Assembly (NCBI GenBank): GCA_948467695.1
Contig: CAOKFJ010000120.1
Coordinates: forward strand, 1-6,192
Reading direction: 5' to 3'
Source of the DNA: an uncultured Allobaculum sp.
Lineage (GTDB): Bacteria; Bacillota_I; Bacilli_A; Erysipelotrichales; Erysipelotrichaceae
Length of the DNA: 6,192 bases
The notes beneath the pieces are model-generated. The model searched no databases. It was given only the letters and a program-made list of their open reading frames with translations, and had not been told where the DNA came from. Position numbers and translations under genes: made by a program. Of the stretch, positions 5,410-6,192 are shown in pieces; position 1 is the stretch's first letter, and each line of letters opens with the position of its first letter.

Positions 5410-6192
5410 ACAGTGCCCCTTTCTTTCGAGCGCTTGAAGCTCGAAGATATGCACGAAACCCAGCCCGTCAACGCCGGGTAAATATTCAAAACAGGAACAA
5501 GCGCGGCAAACGTTTTCGCAAAAAGCTCCACGCGAAGTTTTCTGTCTTTTTCCTTGTGCATCCGTCTGACAATACTGCGATACATGTCCAGATATCCCTG
5601 CCAGACCATCAGTTCAAAATCAACCAGCGACAGCGCCAGAAGAACGTCGCGAAGGATCTCAGGCGTCTGCTGCATGCCAAATGCGGCATAACCCCATGCG
5701 CCAAGCAGCGGCGGAAGAATCCATCCGCACCACGCCGGCACATCAAATGTAACCGGCAATGCGACATGGAACGTGCGCGGCAGAATTTTCATCATCAGAA
5801 TGACGCCGATCAGCGCGCAGGCGATCGCTTCAAGAAGACTTTGAAAGAGCGAAAGCAGCCCAACAATCATCAGCGGAGAAACATAGGCGAAAATCCACGT
5901 GAATCCCTCTGTTTCCTGCACGATGTCAAAGCCGAATACCGCGGCCATTATGGTCATGCTCAGCATGTTGATCACAAACAGCAGGACGAACGATGCGATG
6001 ACCAGAAGCAGGACATTGACATTTTTGCGCAGTCCCCTGCCGATGATATAGCCGCTTAAAAGCATCGAACCCGCAAACAGCCATGTCGTCAGCGATGAGA
6101 GCATCAGCGTAAGCAGTATCATCGCGCAAAGCGCGCAGAACGGCACGCTTGATTTTTCATCGTTTGTCAGGGCAATCACCAGAACCGGCAAG
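5406..6192 (-). CDS. DUF2232 (YybS-like) membrane protein, partial
   Basis: The frame is open to the right window edge, so the N terminus is missing; about 262 residues are visible, against roughly 310 for Bacillus YybS. It is strongly hydrophobic, with seven or eight likely membrane spans separated by short loops, for example around visible residues 15-52, 59-84, 98-138, 152-172 and 228-248. A basic cytoplasmic-looking stretch RRMHKEKDRKLR lies near the C-terminal part, and the tail is polar (SSFKRSKERG). The visible start LPVLVIAL resembles an early transmembrane segment, so probably 30-50 residues are lost. The family call rests mainly on position directly upstream of gdpP, where DUF2232 proteins sit in many Bacillota, plus topology; I recognise no catalytic motif. 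The function of this family is not firmly known. The stop overlaps the gdpP start by 4 nt (ATGA), implying coupled translation. Confidence 0.75.
   Translation of the reverse strand, partial: LPVLVIALTNDEKSSVPFCALCAMILLTLMLSSLTTWLFAGSMLLSGYIIGRGLRKNVNVLLLVIASFVLLFVINMLSMTIMAAVFGFDIVQETEGFTWIFAYVSPLMIVGLLSLFQSLLEAIACALIGVILMMKILPRTFHVALPVTFDVPAWCGWILPPLLGAWGYAAFGMQQTPEILRDVLLALSLVDFELMVWQGYLDMYRSIVRRMHKEKDRKLRVELFAKTFAALVPVLNIYPALTGWVSCISSSFKRSKERGTV
5416..5422 (-). promoter_or_regulatory. gdpP ribosome-binding site AAAGGGG, decides the start
   Basis: AAAGGGG stands 6 nt before the ATG at 5407-5409, within the end of the yybS-like gene, and supports the shorter gdpP start over the one at 5454. 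Confidence 0.7.

Noticed and set aside
5410..5454. Extended start for gdpP at 5454
   Set aside because: It would add 15 residues encoded within the preceding gene. The ATG at 5409 has a ribosome-binding site and a 4-nt overlap typical of coupled genes.
4522..5481. Long plus-strand open frame of 319 codons
   Set aside because: It is antisense to gdpP and the end of the yybS-like gene, both well-supported, and its translation is rich in His, Gln and Arg with no recognisable domain. GC-rich codon bias creates such mirror frames.

Overview
The window is mostly a dense, co-directional minus-strand gene block from a chromosome of Bacillota (Firmicutes) type. Reading from the right edge leftward, it holds a DUF2232 (YybS-like) membrane protein cut by the window edge, gdpP (c-di-AMP phosphodiesterase), rplI (ribosomal protein L9), dnaB (replicative helicase) and walJ/yycJ (metallo-beta-lactamase-fold protein). 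The order yybS-gdpP-rplI-dnaB is the classic Bacillus-type arrangement. The moderately high GC of the block and walJ sitting directly after dnaB suggest a lineage such as the Erysipelotrichia. That placement is inference from context only.

Positions 6192-820 look like a single transcription unit. Stop and start codons overlap by 4 nt at yybS/gdpP and at gdpP/rplI. There is a 6-nt gap at rplI/dnaB and an 11-nt overlap at dnaB/walJ. Shine-Dalgarno sequences lie inside the preceding genes, so translational coupling is likely. The unit joins second-messenger turnover (GdpP), a ribosomal protein, the replication fork helicase and a nuclease-fold protein linked to cell wall and DNA maintenance. The operon promoter is outside the window. 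A hairpin at 698-745 is a plausible terminator after walJ.

The left 820 bases are different in character. A visibly more AT-rich stretch carries a lone MazE/AbrB-type antitoxin gene (219-494) with its own strong ribosome-binding site and a weak candidate promoter. No MazF-like toxin follows it. Instead, 25 nt or so after the antitoxin stop begins a broken, partial second copy of walJ (positions 1 to about 193, continuing off the left edge). This copy is about 91% identical at the nucleotide level to the intact gene. It has lost exactly 135 bp between two imperfect 10-bp repeats, carries a +1 insertion in an A-run, and lacks the first part of the gene including the main metal-binding motif. 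Most base differences in its upstream segment are synonymous, so it looks like a remnant of a once-functional, separately evolved walJ allele rather than a fresh local copy.

I did not find a clearly new biological system. The part worth a second look is the walJ / antitoxin / walJ-remnant arrangement, which suggests a recombination or insertion event at the end of the dnaB-walJ operon. No RNA genes, CRISPR arrays, transposases or insertion-sequence ends were seen.
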